DNA of 64,000 bases from Streptomyces sp. RerS4 (GTDB taxonomy: Bacteria > Actinomycetota > Actinomycetes > Streptomycetales > Streptomycetaceae). Below the pieces are notes generated by a model that saw only the letters and a program-made list of their open reading frames with translations, was not told where the DNA came from and did not search any database. This document shows positions 1 through 8,195 of this stretch, one piece after another. A program made the translations under genes and the position numbers. The stretch is taken from the NCBI RefSeq assembly GCF_023515955.1, contig NZ_CP097322.1, positions 1,178,001-1,242,000 of the forward strand. Direction: 5' to 3'. Within the stretch, counting starts at the first letter, position 1. Each line of letters starts with the position of its first letter.

Positions 1-1
1 T

Positions 2-98
2 GCCGCATCCCGGCCGATGAAACCCGTGATTAGGGGTAGACGCGCGGTACGGGATGCGGCTCGGCCACCGAGGCTGCGACGGGGCCGCATCCCGGCCG
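2..98. repeat. Direct/inverted repeat in the gene-free left end
   Basis: The 15-mer GCCGCATCCCGGCCG occurs at 2-16 and again at 84-98. Its first 11 bases are present inverted at 50-60, giving a perfect 11-bp stem with a 37-base loop. I see no convincing gene in 1-303; a short basic reading frame at 17-259 has no family resemblance and no clear RBS. The repeat could be the end of an upstream transcript or an upstream element of the STAS gene. Confidence 0.55.
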
Positions 99-303
99 GT
101 GGGGGCGACAGGGGGCGGGGGCGGCGGGGTGGCGTGAGGGGTGGGAGGGTGAGGGATGGAATCCTGGAGTCCTTTTCTTGTCCGTTCGCACTCGTGTCCT
201 TTCGCGCGGAAGCGCGAGGGTCCGGTGGCGCCCGGCATGAGCCGCTCACGCATGGGTAGGTGCCGTGCGAAGCGGTTCGCCGGTCATGGAGAGGTGGTTC
301 CCG

Positions 304-687
304 ATGGCTTCGGCACCTGACGGAGACCGGTTCACCGTCGAGGTACGGCACGAAGGCGGCGCGGTCGTTCTGGCGCTGACCGGTGAGTTGGACCACGACA
401 CGGCCGAGCCGTTGCGCGAGGCCTTGGAGGCGGCGCTCGCAGAGGACGGGGCGCGGCTGCTGATCGACTTCTCGGGCGTGAGCTTCTGCGATTCCACCGG
501 GCTCAACGCCGTGCTGCACGGCCGCCTCACCGCACAGGAGAACGGGGGCGCGGTCGCCCTCGTCGGTCTACGCCGTCCGGTCGAACGGATGTTCCGGATC
601 ACGGGAGCCGACACGGTCTTCGACGTGTACCCGGACGTCGCGCAGGCCTTGGCCGCAGGGACGGGACGCGGTCTGTGGCAGAGCTAG
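304..687 (+). CDS. STAS-domain anti-sigma factor antagonist (SpoIIAA/RsbV-like)
   Basis: A 127-aa single-domain STAS protein. In this family the unphosphorylated form binds an anti-sigma kinase and so frees a SigB/SigF-type sigma factor. The hallmark CDSTGL places the phosphorylatable serine at about residue 64, preceded by the strand LLIDFSGVSF. The start at ATG 304 is chosen because a GGAGAGG box lies about 9 bases upstream; in-frame GTG 265 and ATG 286 would add residues outside the domain. Twenty-seven bases downstream is an HATPase gene that would be its natural partner, then a convergent sigma factor gene, so a complete partner switch is encoded here. The family call is secure; which of the genome's many anti-sigma proteins it binds is inference from adjacency. 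Confidence 0.9.
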   Translation: MASAPDGDRFTVEVRHEGGAVVLALTGELDHDTAEPLREALEAALAEDGARLLIDFSGVSFCDSTGLNAVLHGRLTAQENGGAVALVGLRRPVERMFRITGADTVFDVYPDVAQALAAGTGRGLWQS

Positions 688-714
688 GCGGGCAGAGTCG
701 GACGGAGGGTCACG

Positions 715-1194
715 ATGGACGAGCGCCGGTCGCCCGAGCGGAGCCGGCACTTGCTGCTGAACGACACCAAGGATGTCGTCAGCCACTGCCGCGACTTCAC
801 CCGGCAGGCTCTGGCCGCCTGGGGCTGGCCGGTCCCGCCGCAGGACGACGGCGGCCCGGCGGAGGCCGCCGAGGCGGAGGACGTGTTGCTCCTCGTCTCC
901 GAGGTGGTGGCCAACGCCCGTCTGCACGGGGGCGGGCCGCGCACGCTGCAACTGCACCGCACCCCGGACGGCCTGCGCATCGAAGTCACGGACCACAGTC
1001 CGACTCCTCCCATACTCAAACCCTGGCCCGACCCGGCGCAGCCGGGGGGGCACGGGCTGGTCATAGTGCAGAGGCTGGCACGTCGCTGGGGGTCCGAGCC
1101 GATGGGTGACGGGAAGTGCGTATGGCTGGAGGTTCTCGCACCGCGGCGACCGGGACCGAAGGCGAGAGGTCCGAGAGGCGAGAGGTCCGAGTGA
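715..1194 (+). CDS. ATP-binding protein, RsbW/SpoIIAB-like anti-sigma HATPase
   Basis: A 159-aa GHKL ATPase of the serine-protein-kinase anti-sigma type common in Streptomyces. The N-box is visible as SEVVANARLHG, followed by VTDHSP (a degenerate G1 box) and GGHGLVIVQRLA (G2). Such proteins bind sigma factors or phosphorylate STAS partners. GGAGG at 704-708 sits 6 bases before the ATG. The 27-base gap after the STAS gene suggests co-transcription, and a strong hairpin follows at 1202-1239. The G1 aspartate-glycine pair is altered (DHSPT), as in many Streptomyces regulatory HATPases, so kinase activity is not certain. Confidence 0.85.
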   Translation: MDERRSPERSRHLLLNDTKDVVSHCRDFTRQALAAWGWPVPPQDDGGPAEAAEAEDVLLLVSEVVANARLHGGGPRTLQLHRTPDGLRIEVTDHSPTPPILKPWPDPAQPGGHGLVIVQRLARRWGSEPMGDGKCVWLEVLAPRRPGPKARGPRGERSE

Positions 1195-1201
1195 CGTCGG
1201 C

Positions 1202-1239
1202 GAACAGGGTGGCGGAACGGTCGTTCCGCCACCCTGTTC
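1202..1239. terminator. Bidirectional hairpin terminator
   Basis: GAACAGGGTGGCGGAACG at 1202-1219 is perfectly complementary to 1222-1239, an 18-bp stem. It lies between the stop of the HATPase gene (1194) and the stop of the convergent sigma gene (1261), so it can end both transcripts. Confidence 0.85.
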
Positions 1240-1260
1240 ACTGTGCGTGCTCGTGCGTGC

Positions 1261-2208
1261 TCACGGGCCTGAGCGCTCGCGTCGGGACGGGTTTCCCCGC
1301 GCGACGACGGATTTCACGCTCGCGGGCTCGTCGCCCGGCTGCTCCGCGTCCGGTTCCGCGTCTTCCAGCAGGCCGGCGCGGAGGGTCTCCATGATGCGGG
1401 CGAGCAGGCGTGACACGTGCATCTGGGAGATGCCGAGTCGGCTGCCGATCTCGCCCTGGGTGAGTTCGTCGCCGAAGCGCAGGGAGAGGATCTCCCGGTC
1501 GCGGCCGCCGAGGCCGGCGATGAGCGGTTTCAGCGCCTCCAGGCACTCGATCCGGTCGTACGCCTGCTCCTCGATGCCGAGCGAGCGCATCAACGTCGTC
1601 CCTTCGGACTCCTCACCGGCCGGGGCATCGAGGGATCCCGCCGTATAGCCGTTGGCGGCGCGACGGCCTTCGTTCACCTCTTCCTCGGTGATGCCGAGAT
1701 GATCCGCGAGTTCTCCGTCGGTGGGGTGGCGGCCGAGCCGCTGTTCCAGGGCGTCGTGGGCCTTGGCGATGTCGAGGCGCAGTTCCTGGAGGCGTCGGGG
1801 TACTTTCACCGACCAGGTGCTGTCGCGGAAGAAACGTTTGATCTCGCCGGTGACGGTGGGCAGCGCGAACGTCGCGAATTCCACCCCGCGCTCGACGTCG
1901 TACCGGTTGATGGCCTTGATGAGGCCGATCGTGCCCACCTGGATGATGTCCTCCAACGGGTCGCTGCGATTGCGGAACCGGTGGGCGGCGTATTTCACCA
2001 GGCTGAGATTGAGCTCCACGAGCGTATTGCGTACATAGGAATATTCGGGGGTGCCCTCGGCGAGCGAGTTCAGTCGCCGGAACAGGGCCACGGAAAGGGT
2101 CCGGGCACTGGCGGTGCTGACGCCGAGCGGGTCCTCGGGAATTTCCAGGCCTTCCGCGAAGCCGGTGGTATCGATGGGCGCCGCGCTATCTCGGGACATT
2201 GATGTCAT
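1261..2208 (-). CDS. RNA polymerase sigma factor, SigB/SigF/SigG family
   Basis: A 315-aa stress or sporulation type group 3 sigma factor. Region 2 is clear (DPLEDIIQVGTIGLIKAI, then FATFALPTVTGEIKRFFRD), region 3 follows (LQELRLDIAKAHDALEQRLGR), and region 4 carries the HTH (LTQGEIGSRLGISQMHVSRLLARI). ATG 2208 is chosen over 2253 because GGAGG at 2215-2219 is correctly spaced; ATG 2199 is a second option. Streptomyces has about nine paralogues (sigB, F, G, H, I, K, L, M, N) that I cannot tell apart safely from sequence alone. The flanking STAS/HATPase pair and the SpoIIE phosphatase nearby are the expected regulators. The C-terminal 30 residues are charged and probably disordered. Confidence 0.93.
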   Translation of the reverse strand: MTSMSRDSAAPIDTTGFAEGLEIPEDPLGVSTASARTLSVALFRRLNSLAEGTPEYSYVRNTLVELNLSLVKYAAHRFRNRSDPLEDIIQVGTIGLIKAINRYDVERGVEFATFALPTVTGEIKRFFRDSTWSVKVPRRLQELRLDIAKAHDALEQRLGRHPTDGELADHLGITEEEVNEGRRAANGYTAGSLDAPAGEESEGTTLMRSLGIEEQAYDRIECLEALKPLIAGLGGRDREILSLRFGDELTQGEIGSRLGISQMHVSRLLARIMETLRAGLLEDAEPDAEQPGDEPASVKSVVARGNPSRRERSGP

Positions 2209-2373
2209 CTCAATCCTCCGACGGGTGGGTCCGGCGCCGGCTGCTTCCGGCACGGCCGAACCGTCGTGGCTGTCGACGTGGGTATACCCGCCGGAGGATG
2301 ATTCGACCCCTTCAGGTGTGTTTGTCCCCTCCGCGTGTCACAGTGGAGCGAGCGAGGTCACGCGAGGTCACGC

Positions 2374-5295
2374 ATGAACGACGATTCCGACCGGATCCTG
2401 GAAAAGCTGCTCGCCAGCCTGACGGCGGTCCACGACGGGGACCTCAGCGCCCGACTCCCGGACGACGCGGCGGGTCTGCCGGGTGAGATCGCCACGGTCC
2501 ACAACCGGATGGTCGAGCGGTTGTCCCTGGTCACGGCCGAGGTAACACGTGTGGCGCAGGAGGTCGGCGGGCAGGGCCTGCTCGGCGGTCACGCCCGGGT
2601 TCCGCAGACGGGCGGCGTCTGGCGCGAGATGACCACCGGCGTGAACAGCATGGCCGACAACCTCACCTCCCAGGTGCGCAACATCGCTCAGGTGGCGACG
2701 GCCGTGGCTCGGGGCGACCTCACGCAGAAGATCCGGGTGGACGCGAGCGGGGAGATCCTGGAGCTGAAGGAGACCATCAATACGATGGTCGACCGGCTCT
2801 CGGCGTTCGCCGAGGAGGTTACTCGTGTAGCACGTGAGGTCGGCACCGAGGGGAACCTGGGCGGCCAGGCCACCGTGCACGGGGTATCCGGAACCTGGAA
2901 GGACCTCACCGACAACGTCAACTCGATGGCCCTCAACCTGACCAACCAGGTCCGCAACATCGCCCAGGTGACCACGGCCGTGGCGCGCGGCGACCTCACG
3001 CGCAAGATCGACGTGGACGCGCGCGGCGAGATCCTGGAGCTCAAGACCACCATCAACACGATGGTCGACCAGCTGTCCTCCTTCGCCGCCGAGGTAACTC
3101 GTGTAGCCCGCGAGGTCGGCAGCGAGGGTCGGCTCGGCGGCCAGGCCGAGGTCGCCGATGTGTCGGGCACCTGGAAGCGCCTGACGGAGAACGTCAACGA
3201 GCTGGCGGGGAACCTGACCCGGCAGGTCCGCGCCATCGCCGAGGTCACCAGCGCCGTCGCCGAGGGCGACCTGACCCGCTCCATCACCGTGGAGGCCCCG
3301 GGCGAGGTCGGGGACCTCCGCGACAACATCAACGCGATGGTCGAGTCCCTGCGCGCCACCACCCGGGCCAACGAGGAGCAGGAGTGGCTGGGCTCCAGCC
3401 TCGCCCGGGTCTCGCGGCAGATCCAGGGCATCCGCGAACTGCCCGCCGTGGCCCAGCTGATCATGCGCGAGGTGCCGCCACTGGTGAACGCCCAGTACGG
3501 GAGCTTCTTCCTGGCCCAGGAGGGGCCCGAGGGCACCGAACTCGTCGCGATCGCCACGTACGGTCTGCCCGACGATCCGGCCCACGGCCCGCGCCGCTTC
3601 CGCATCGGGCAGTCGCTGGTCGGCGAGGCCGCCGCCGGCCGGCGGGCGATCACCGTGGACGACCTGCCGCCCGGCTACGCCACCATCACCTCCGGCACCG
3701 GTTCCATCGACGCGACCAACCTGATCGTGCTGCCCGTCGTCGCCGAGGACCAGGTGCTGGGCGCCGTCGAGTTGGCGGCCCTGCGCCCGCTGCGACCGCT
3801 GCACCGCGACTTCCTCGACCAGCTCACCGAGATGCTGGGCGTCAACGTGCGCTCCCTGATCGCCAACGCCCGCACCGACGAACTGCTGGAGCGTTCGCAG
3901 CAGCTGACGGCCGAACTCCGCTCCCGTTCGCAGCAACTCCAGGTCGGGCAGCAGGAACTTCAGCATTCCAACGCCGAACTGAAGGAACAGGCCGCCCTGT
4001 TGGCGGACCGCAATCGTGACATCGAGCGCAAGAACCTGGAGATCGAGCAGGCCCGGCAGGAACTGGAGGCGCGTGCCCAGCAGTTGTCACGTACGTCCAT
4101 GTACAAGTCGGACTTCCTGGCCAAGATGAGCCACGAGCTGCGCACTCCGCTCAACAGCCTGCTCATCCTCGCCCAGCTCCTCGCGCACAACCCGGAGGGG
4201 AACCTGACGGAGAAGCAGGTCGACTACGCGACCGTCATCCATTCCGCAGGCTCCGACCTCCTCCAGTTGATCAACGACATCCTCGACCTGTCGAAGGTCG
4301 AGGCCGGAAAGATGGACGTCCACCCGGAACCGGTCTCGCTGCGCCGGGTCCTGGACTACGTCAACACCACCTTCCAGCCCGTCGCCGACGAGCGGGAGTT
4401 GGACTTCACCGTGACGGCCGCCCCGGACGCCCCCGACTCGCTGACCACCGACGAGGGCCGGCTGCGGCAGGTGCTGCGCAACCTGCTCTCCAACGCGCTC
4501 AAGTTCACCGAGACCGGTCGGGTCACGCTGCGCGTGGAGACGGCCGAACCGGCCGAACTCCCCCCGGCCGTGCGGGGCAACGGACCGGTCCTCGCCTTCC
4601 ACGTCACGGACACCGGCATCGGCATCGCCGCCGACCAGCTGGAGTCCGTCTTCGGCGCCTTCCAGCAGGGCGATCCGGGCACCGCCCGCGCCTACGGCGG
4701 CACCGGACTCGGGTTGTCGATCAGCCGGGAGGTCGCCCGGCTGCTCGGCGGGGCGCTGGTCGCGCGGAGCACGCAGGGCCGGGGCAGCCGTTTCACGCTG
4801 TACCTGCCCGTACACGACGGTCGGGGCGGCGTCGGCCGCCTGCCCACGGCGTACGCACTCGACGCGTCGACGGACGATGCCGACGCGGCCGGAACGGCCC
4901 CCGACGGGGAGCCGGCGGGCCGCACCGTCCTCGTGATCGACGACGACGCCCGCAACGTCTTCGCCCTCACCGCGATGCTCCAGGCGGCGGGCCTGCGGGT
5001 CCTCGCCGCCGACAACGGCGAGGCCGGCATCGCGCTGCTGACCGGCGGGGAATCCGTGGACCTCGTGGTGATGGACCTGATGATGGCCGGGCTCGACGGG
5101 TACGCGACCACCCGCGCCATCCGCCGGCTGCCCGGCCTCGCCGACATCCCCGTCATCGTGGTCACGGCGAAGGCCATGCCGGACGACCGCGCAGAGGCCC
5201 TGGCAGCCGGGGCCACCGACTACATCACCAAACCGGTGGACCCGGACGCCCTGATCACCTCGATCCGCGGCTGCCTGGCCGACCGGGGCCGCTGA
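2374..5295 (+). CDS. Poly-HAMP hybrid sensor histidine kinase with GAF and receiver domains
   Basis: A 973-aa soluble hybrid kinase with no membrane segment, resembling group III (Nik1-type) kinases. The N-terminal third has tandem HAMP units in a 92-residue period ([10 protein letters not shown] at about residues 57, 149 and 241, with a diverged further copy). A GAF domain covers about 345-500 and a long coiled coil about 505-575. HisKA has its phospho-acceptor in SHELRTPL (His587). The HATPase has [15 protein letters not shown] and [11 protein letters not shown]-terminal receiver has VLVIDDD and phospho-acceptor Asp901 (VVMDLM). ATG 2374 is preferred over the longer start at 2335. No separate regulator is adjacent, so output probably goes through the fused receiver or another protein. 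Three copies of the dispersed palindrome lie in the HAMP repeats. Confidence 0.93.
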   Translation: MNDDSDRILEKLLASLTAVHDGDLSARLPDDAAGLPGEIATVHNRMVERLSLVTAEVTRVAQEVGGQGLLGGHARVPQTGGVWREMTTGVNSMADNLTSQVRNIAQVATAVARGDLTQKIRVDASGEILELKETINTMVDRLSAFAEEVTRVAREVGTEGNLGGQATVHGVSGTWKDLTDNVNSMALNLTNQVRNIAQVTTAVARGDLTRKIDVDARGEILELKTTINTMVDQLSSFAAEVTRVAREVGSEGRLGGQAEVADVSGTWKRLTENVNELAGNLTRQVRAIAEVTSAVAEGDLTRSITVEAPGEVGDLRDNINAMVESLRATTRANEEQEWLGSSLARVSRQIQGIRELPAVAQLIMREVPPLVNAQYGSFFLAQEGPEGTELVAIATYGLPDDPAHGPRRFRIGQSLVGEAAAGRRAITVDDLPPGYATITSGTGSIDATNLIVLPVVAEDQVLGAVELAALRPLRPLHRDFLDQLTEMLGVNVRSLIANARTDELLERSQQLTAELRSRSQQLQVGQQELQHSNAELKEQAALLADRNRDIERKNLEIEQARQELEARAQQLSRTSMYKSDFLAKMSHELRTPLNSLLILAQLLAHNPEGNLTEKQVDYATVIHSAGSDLLQLINDILDLSKVEAGKMDVHPEPVSLRRVLDYVNTTFQPVADERELDFTVTAAPDAPDSLTTDEGRLRQVLRNLLSNALKFTETGRVTLRVETAEPAELPPAVRGNGPVLAFHVTDTGIGIAADQLESVFGAFQQGDPGTARAYGGTGLGLSISREVARLLGGALVARSTQGRGSRFTLYLPVHDGRGGVGRLPTAYALDASTDDADAAGTAPDGEPAGRTVLVIDDDARNVFALTAMLQAAGLRVLAADNGEAGIALLTGGESVDLVVMDLMMAGLDGYATTRAIRRLPGLADIPVIVVTAKAMPDDRAEALAAGATDYITKPVDPDALITSIRGCLADRGR
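2542..2555. promoter_or_regulatory. Dispersed palindrome site (GTAACACGTGTGGC)
   Basis: 12/14 match to GTWACACGTGTWAC, inside the first HAMP repeat of the kinase, encoding VTRV with the rare codons GTA and ACA. Confidence 0.6.
2818..2831. promoter_or_regulatory. Dispersed palindrome site (GTTACTCGTGTAGC)
   Basis: 12/14 match, exactly 276 bp after the previous copy, in the second HAMP repeat, codons GTT ACT CGT GTA. Confidence 0.6.
3094..3107. promoter_or_regulatory. Dispersed palindrome site (GTAACTCGTGTAGC)
   Basis: 12/14 match, 276 bp after the second copy, in the third HAMP repeat. The following repeat (around 3240) encodes EVTSAV with ordinary GC-rich codons and has no site. Confidence 0.6.
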
Positions 5296-5356
5296 ACCAC
5301 CGGGAACCGGCGGCGAGCCGGCCGGCCTGGCGGGGTGGAGCCGCCCGCACCTGCAC

Positions 5357-5383
5357 GCAACACGAGTAACCCACGCGAGTAAC
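5357..5383. promoter_or_regulatory. Tandem palindrome-type sites between convergent genes
   Basis: GCAACACGAGTAAC (5357-5370, 12/14) abuts CCCACGCGAGTAAC (5370-5383, 9/14) in a 13-bp register. This is one of the few copies in non-coding DNA and lies in the 159-bp gap between the kinase and phosphatase stop codons. Confidence 0.55.
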
Positions 5384-5454
5384 CAACCGAAGCTCCGCCT
5401 CACCTCGGCCACCCGCCCGCCCCGCCCCGCCGCCGGCCCGCCGCCGGCCCCGCG

Positions 5455-7938
5455 TCAGCGCACGCGCAGCACCACCAGGCTCGTGTCGTCGTCCGTGTCC
5501 CCGCTGACCTCGGCCATCAGCCGGTCGGCCCGCTCCTGGGTGTCGACGTCCGCCCCGAGCCGCTCGGCCGCCCGCCGCAGTACGGCCAGGCTCTCGTCCA
5601 GCCCTTCGTGCCGCCGCTCGACCAGCCCGTCCGTGTAGAAGAACAGCAGGTCGCCCGGGTCCAGCCGGGTGACCACCTCCTCGTACGCGGCCCCCGGGTC
5701 GGCCCCCAGCAGGATCATGTGCGGCGGCTCCAGGAACCGCCCCCGCCCCTGCCGGAGCAGCAGCGGCGGAAGGTGTCCCGCCGCCGTCCAGCGCAGCGAG
5801 CGGTCGGCGCGGTCGTAGAGGGCGCACAGTGCGGTGGCGGTCGGCAGGCCGGGGCTGTTCAGGGCCACGTCGTTGAGCCAGCCCATGAGTTCGCCGGGCG
5901 GCCGTTCCGTGAACGCGAGCCCGCGCAGGGCGTTGCGCAGCCCCGTCATGGCGGTGGCGGCGTCGATCCCGTGGCCGGCGATGTCCCCGACGGACACGAA
6001 CACCCGTCCGCTCGGCAGCTGTTGCACGTCAAACCAGTCACCGCCCACCCGGTACTCGGACGCGGCCGGCCGGTAGCGGACCGCGACCTCCAGCCCGTCC
6101 AGGGCCTCCGGCGCCGGCTCCTCCGGCAGGAGCGCGCGCTGGAGGCCGAGGACGACACGATTGCGCAGTGCGGCCTCCGCCTCGGCGGCCGTGAGTCGGT
6201 CGAAGCTGGCACTGAGGGCCAGTTCGGCCTGGTGCTGGGCGGTGACGTCCTGGTACACGCCCGCGAGTCCGGTCGGAACCCCGCCGGTGAACACCGGTTC
6301 GGCGGCGATCTGGATCCGTCGCACCCCACCGTCCGGGCGTACCAGCCGGACGGCCGCCTGCGCGCCCTGGCGGCGGTCGAAGAGGGTGGACAGCATCCGC
6401 TGCAGGGTGTCGGTGTCGCGGCGGTGCAGCCACGGGCCGAGCAGCCGCAGCGGTACCGGCTCCTGCGCGGGGTCGAGGCCGAACAGCGGGTACGCCTTGG
6501 AGCTCCACAGGGTCCGGCCGGTGACCAGGTCGTCCTCGAACCAGGCCAGCCGTTCCAGCCTCCCCAGCACGCGGACCAGCACCGGGCTGCTGTCGACGGT
6601 GTCCCACAGGACGGCGGCCCGGTCCAGGGCGAGCGCCAGGACCCGTACGTGGGCCAGGGAGCCCGACTCCGGGGCCCGACCGTCCTCCGGCAGGCAGGGG
6701 GCGAACTGCGGCCCCGCCCCGCCGGCGGCCCGCGCGATGAGCCGTACGAGTCCGTCGTGGGCGTACGGGAACACCTGCGCGGCGGGCCGCCCGGCGGGCA
6801 CGTGCACCGGCCCGACGGCGCGGCGCGCGGCGGGGTTGACGTACTCCACGACGGCGGTGTCCGGCGCGGCCGTGCGGAGGATCGCGGCAGGTTGCTCGAG
6901 TAGCTCCAGCAGGGCGGCCAGGCCGGGCGGGCCGCCCTGCTCGTCGCGGACCCAGTCCAGGACGTGCGCCACGGGCTCCGCCAGGGCGGTGAGGACCGCC
7001 CGCAGGGGCTCGTCGAGCTCGGCCGGTTCACGCCACGCCGCCAGGAGCAGCCCGGCGACGACGCCCTCGCGGTACAAGGGCAGCAGCATCCGGGCGCCGT
7101 CCGGGGCGGCTCCGGGCAGCGGGCCCGACTCGGACCCCGACTCGGACCCCGGGGCGGCGTCGGGGGTTCCGTTCGGCAGCCAGACGGGGACGCCGGCGGT
7201 GACCGCTCCGTGCAGGGGGCCGGCGTACCCGGAGGGCAGCCACTGCCAGTGCTCGGCTTCGGGCACGCTCGCTCCGGCCTGCCCGACCAGTTCCAGGCAG
7301 CCGGTGCCGGTACGCCGCCACAGGTAGACCTCCTGGACGCCGAGCGGGCGCAGCCCGGCGTCGAGCAGGGTGGCCAGGGCCTCGCAGGGGCCGTCGGCGG
7401 CGAGGGCCGCCACCGCGGTCCGGCGGGCGCGGCGGGCCTCGGCGGCGGGCGGGGGCGAACGGTCGGGGGCGGCAGCGAGCGGAGTGTCATGGGCCTCGGC
7501 GACGACGCTCCCCACGGCCGCGTTGACGATGTCGGCCGCCATGTCCGCCGCCCCGAGCCCGGTGGACAGGGCCAGCCGCATCAGGTGGTCCACGGCCGCC
7601 TCGGGGGTGGTGGTCAGCTGCGAGGACAGCACGCCGGTGGCGAGGTCGAGCAGCCGACGGCGGGCCCGGTCGGCGTGCAGCGCGGCGATCTCCTCGTTCA
7701 GCGCGAGGACGGCCGCGGCCAGGGCGTCACGGTCCTGAGCTGCGCGGACGCCCTGGTGGGGCGGGGCCGGCCGGTCCGGCTGGTCCGGCCGCTCTGCCTG
7801 GCAGGGCCGGTCTGCCCGGTCCGGCCGGTCCGCCTGGTCGCGTGCCCCTCCGGTCGGTCCCGCCGGTCCCGTCGGTCCCGCCGGCCGCGTCGGCTCCGTC
7901 GGCTCCGTCGGTTCCCTCGTCGGTGCGCCGTCGGTCAT
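5455..7938 (-). CDS. PAS/GAF-coupled SpoIIE-type PP2C serine phosphatase
   Basis: An 827-aa RsbU/RsbP-like phosphatase, the class that dephosphorylates STAS anti-anti-sigma proteins. After a low-complexity Pro/Thr/Arg N-terminus (about 1-60) come a helical ANTAR-like stretch, a GAF-like sensor, PAS segments (a clear one at LAWFEDDLVTGRTLWSSKAY) and a PP2C_SIIE domain. Metal-binding motifs are visible: GGDWFDV, VGDIAGHG, FFYTDGLVERR and the terminal DDDTSLVVL. The ATG at 7938 overlaps the stop of the upstream 54-aa gene (ATGA), which decides the start; longer in-frame starts up to 8184 lie inside that gene. It probably feeds the partner switch at 0.3-2.2 kb, which is inference from position. 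Confidence 0.9.
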   Translation of the reverse strand: MTDGAPTREPTEPTEPTRPAGPTGPAGPTGGARDQADRPDRADRPCQAERPDQPDRPAPPHQGVRAAQDRDALAAAVLALNEEIAALHADRARRRLLDLATGVLSSQLTTTPEAAVDHLMRLALSTGLGAADMAADIVNAAVGSVVAEAHDTPLAAAPDRSPPPAAEARRARRTAVAALAADGPCEALATLLDAGLRPLGVQEVYLWRRTGTGCLELVGQAGASVPEAEHWQWLPSGYAGPLHGAVTAGVPVWLPNGTPDAAPGSESGSESGPLPGAAPDGARMLLPLYREGVVAGLLLAAWREPAELDEPLRAVLTALAEPVAHVLDWVRDEQGGPPGLAALLELLEQPAAILRTAAPDTAVVEYVNPAARRAVGPVHVPAGRPAAQVFPYAHDGLVRLIARAAGGAGPQFAPCLPEDGRAPESGSLAHVRVLALALDRAAVLWDTVDSSPVLVRVLGRLERLAWFEDDLVTGRTLWSSKAYPLFGLDPAQEPVPLRLLGPWLHRRDTDTLQRMLSTLFDRRQGAQAAVRLVRPDGGVRRIQIAAEPVFTGGVPTGLAGVYQDVTAQHQAELALSASFDRLTAAEAEAALRNRVVLGLQRALLPEEPAPEALDGLEVAVRYRPAASEYRVGGDWFDVQQLPSGRVFVSVGDIAGHGIDAATAMTGLRNALRGLAFTERPPGELMGWLNDVALNSPGLPTATALCALYDRADRSLRWTAAGHLPPLLLRQGRGRFLEPPHMILLGADPGAAYEEVVTRLDPGDLLFFYTDGLVERRHEGLDESLAVLRRAAERLGADVDTQERADRLMAEVSGDTDDDTSLVVLRVR

Positions 7939-8099
7939 GGCTTGCGCGTGCTCGTGCTCCGGTCCTTCATCAGCTGGGCCCGGTCCCGTAGCCGCTCCGC
8001 CTCCTCCGGGTCGCTGCTCCGCTCGGCCCGTTCGAGGAGCTGCTGGGCCTTCTCCCAGTCGCGCTCCGCCTGGGCCTGTTCCGCGCGTTCGTCGGGCAT
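7935..8099 (-). CDS. Small helical protein, 54 aa (DUF6381-like)
   Basis: A 54-residue, highly charged, Ala/Glu/Arg-rich peptide predicted to be one long helix or coiled coil (RAEQAQAERDWEKAQ, then AERSSDPEEAERLRDR). The (A)ERxSDPEExxRLxxxA pattern resembles small Streptomyces DUF6381 proteins, from memory. A GGGAGG box at 8109-8114 precedes the ATG at 8099. Its stop overlaps the start of the SpoIIE phosphatase by 4 bases, so it is co-translated with it and may modulate it. No enzymatic motif is present. Confidence 0.6.
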   Translation of the reverse strand: MPDERAEQAQAERDWEKAQQLLERAERSSDPEEAERLRDRAQLMKDRSTSTRKP

Positions 8100-8195
8100 G
8101 ACGAGCCACCTCCCGGCATGGGGCCCCGCAGGGGCCTTTCGCGGGATCGCATGCCCACCCCCAAGACCAGGCAAACCGGCACATAAGGGGCAGGA

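Noticed and set aside
17..259. 80-aa Arg-rich frame at the left end
   Set aside because: No RBS, no homology signal, composition of random GC-rich DNA; lies on the inverted repeat.
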